DNA from: Lineus longissimus
Lineage: Eukaryota; Nemertea; Pilidiophora; Heteronemertea; Lineidae
Length of the DNA: 64,000 nt
NCBI RefSeq assembly: GCF_910592395.1
Contig: NC_088323.1
Coordinates: forward strand, 494,001 to 558,000
Direction: 5' to 3'
Shown here: positions 62,891 through 64,000 of the stretch, piece after piece
Layout of the letters: every line of letters starts with the position of its first letter
Numbering within the stretch: position 1 is the first letter of the stretch
Program-made: the position numbers and the translations under genes
Notes under the pieces: generated by a model
Told to the model about the DNA's origin: nothing
The model's database searches: none
What the model saw: the letters and a program-made list of their open reading frames with translations, nothing else

Positions 62891-64000
62891 ACAGTGCATT
62901 ATTGTTGGCGAGAAAAAAACCCAGATTATCCCTGGGTTACTTGGAAGAGATAAAACCTCTCTGGGGTCATCTTAAGAAGTCCTATGGTTTGAACTCGTAT
63001 CAAAAACTGTGGGGTCGGGCATTAGCATTAACAGATTAACTTGTGTGATGTTGTTTCGGACGTCATTAAGATTATCCTTTTGTTCTGAAGTATGTCGTAG
63101 TTTCTTTATGATAACATTGTCATCGCTATTAAAGGCGAGACATAACATGTATCTAGAAAGGCTACATACATCGGGTCATTCAGAATAAAACTACCTGTCT
63201 TTAAAGTTTATATCTGAGCGATGGACGCACAGAAAGTAAATCAGATTTGTGCACATCTTGGATCAACTAATACATATCATTATGCAAGTGTCAACACGCT
63301 AGCTGCTGTACGCTTTACACGACTATGAAACCTTTAAAGCTGTAGTTCAATTGAAAGCTTATGAGCTTATGAGCTCCCCTGTGCACTGGCTCACGGCCTA
63401 GCTCTGGAGTCAGTCCGAAGGTGTACACCATAACACGAGTCCAAACCCCGAGAGACAAGATGCACATTCTTTTGGCAGACCTATCTTTTTCTCGGTCCAT
63501 ATGATTTTGCCCAGGGTCCCACGTTGTGACTACACAACCATAACCATGGTTTCAACAGCCCATGACAGGAACGGGCAGTGTTAAATGAGGCGAAAAATAC
63601 TATCTTGTCCTCATGTTGTTACTGCCTGTTACGTCGCTACGGCTGAGTAGAATAGCTATAAGTCCATATTTATATGCAGAGTTACATACATCAAGTTTGT
63701 ACACCCGCTTTTCGTAGAAATAATGAGGGATTCAGGGTCGATCGCGGAGTCATCATCATACTGGTATCAAAGTTGAGGAACAGTTCGTTTAACAAGGTTC
63801 CACTGAACACGCAGGGGTGTCTTTCACTCCAAGATGGAGGCACAGCGTACCCATCCAATACAGGGCAGCAGTCGTATTCAGCTTGGCATGGTGGCCTTAC
63901 CAAGAGCAAGCCATTGATGCAAAGCATCATGACCTAAGTCTGTATGAAAGCCTCTCCCTAAAGAGGATCTAAATGGCATCAAGTATTTGAAAACGGAAAG
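62891..64000. other. Non-coding stretch to window end
   Basis: Overlapping frames at 63674-63937 on both strands lack recognisable content. No exon, RNA or repeat can be supported. Confidence 0.4.

Overview
The window is animal nuclear DNA from a gene-poor, repeat-rich region, most likely of a marine invertebrate. The evidence is: GT-AG splice signals and an AATAAA poly(A) signal around the one clear gene; a decayed CR1/L2-like LINE; tRNA-derived repeats with RNA polymerase III boxes; pogo/Tc1-type transposon termini; non-autonomous transposons; and a satellite array. A bursicon-like hormone gene argues against a vertebrate and fits echinoderms, hemichordates or lophotrochozoans. I cannot fix the phylum. 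No bacterial or viral operon, origin, CRISPR array or rRNA is visible.

Layout. 1-28.6 kb is non-coding sequence with diverged local duplications, tRNA-like repeats (about 2.2 kb and 5.6-6.4 kb), an isolated transposon-satellite fragment (10.3 kb), a perfect hairpin (12.7 kb) and a nested palindrome (19.3 kb). 28.8-29.1 kb is a near-perfect 132-bp tandem duplication that may contain a signal-peptide exon on the minus strand. 29.26-31.05 kb is a satellite array with a 683-bp four-monomer higher-order period, followed by a retroposon tail with an ATT run.

34.8-36.1 kb holds the one confident protein gene. Its parts are a candidate 5' UTR exon ending at a CAG|GTAAGT donor, an intron carrying a transposon end, an acceptor, and a single coding exon for a 135-residue secreted cystine-knot protein with a bursicon-alpha-like cysteine pattern. 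A poly(A) signal and then a dead CR1/L2-like LINE follow directly.

37.3-37.5 kb is a diverged tandem repeat. 44.9-45.4 kb is a second copy of the tRNA-tailed repeat family seen at 5.6-6.0 kb. 47.7-48.8 kb holds the opposite end of the transposon family found in the hormone-gene intron, and a separate 380-bp MITE with 52-bp terminal inverted repeats. 57.5-59.2 kb holds two tRNA remnants, one an Arg-TCT tRNA pseudogene with its D-arm deleted. The remaining stretches contain only short open frames without recognisable domains.

Only one gene is identified with confidence, so no pathway can be reconstructed. Most other features are mobile-element debris and tandem repeats. All family assignments come from reading motifs by eye, without database searches.
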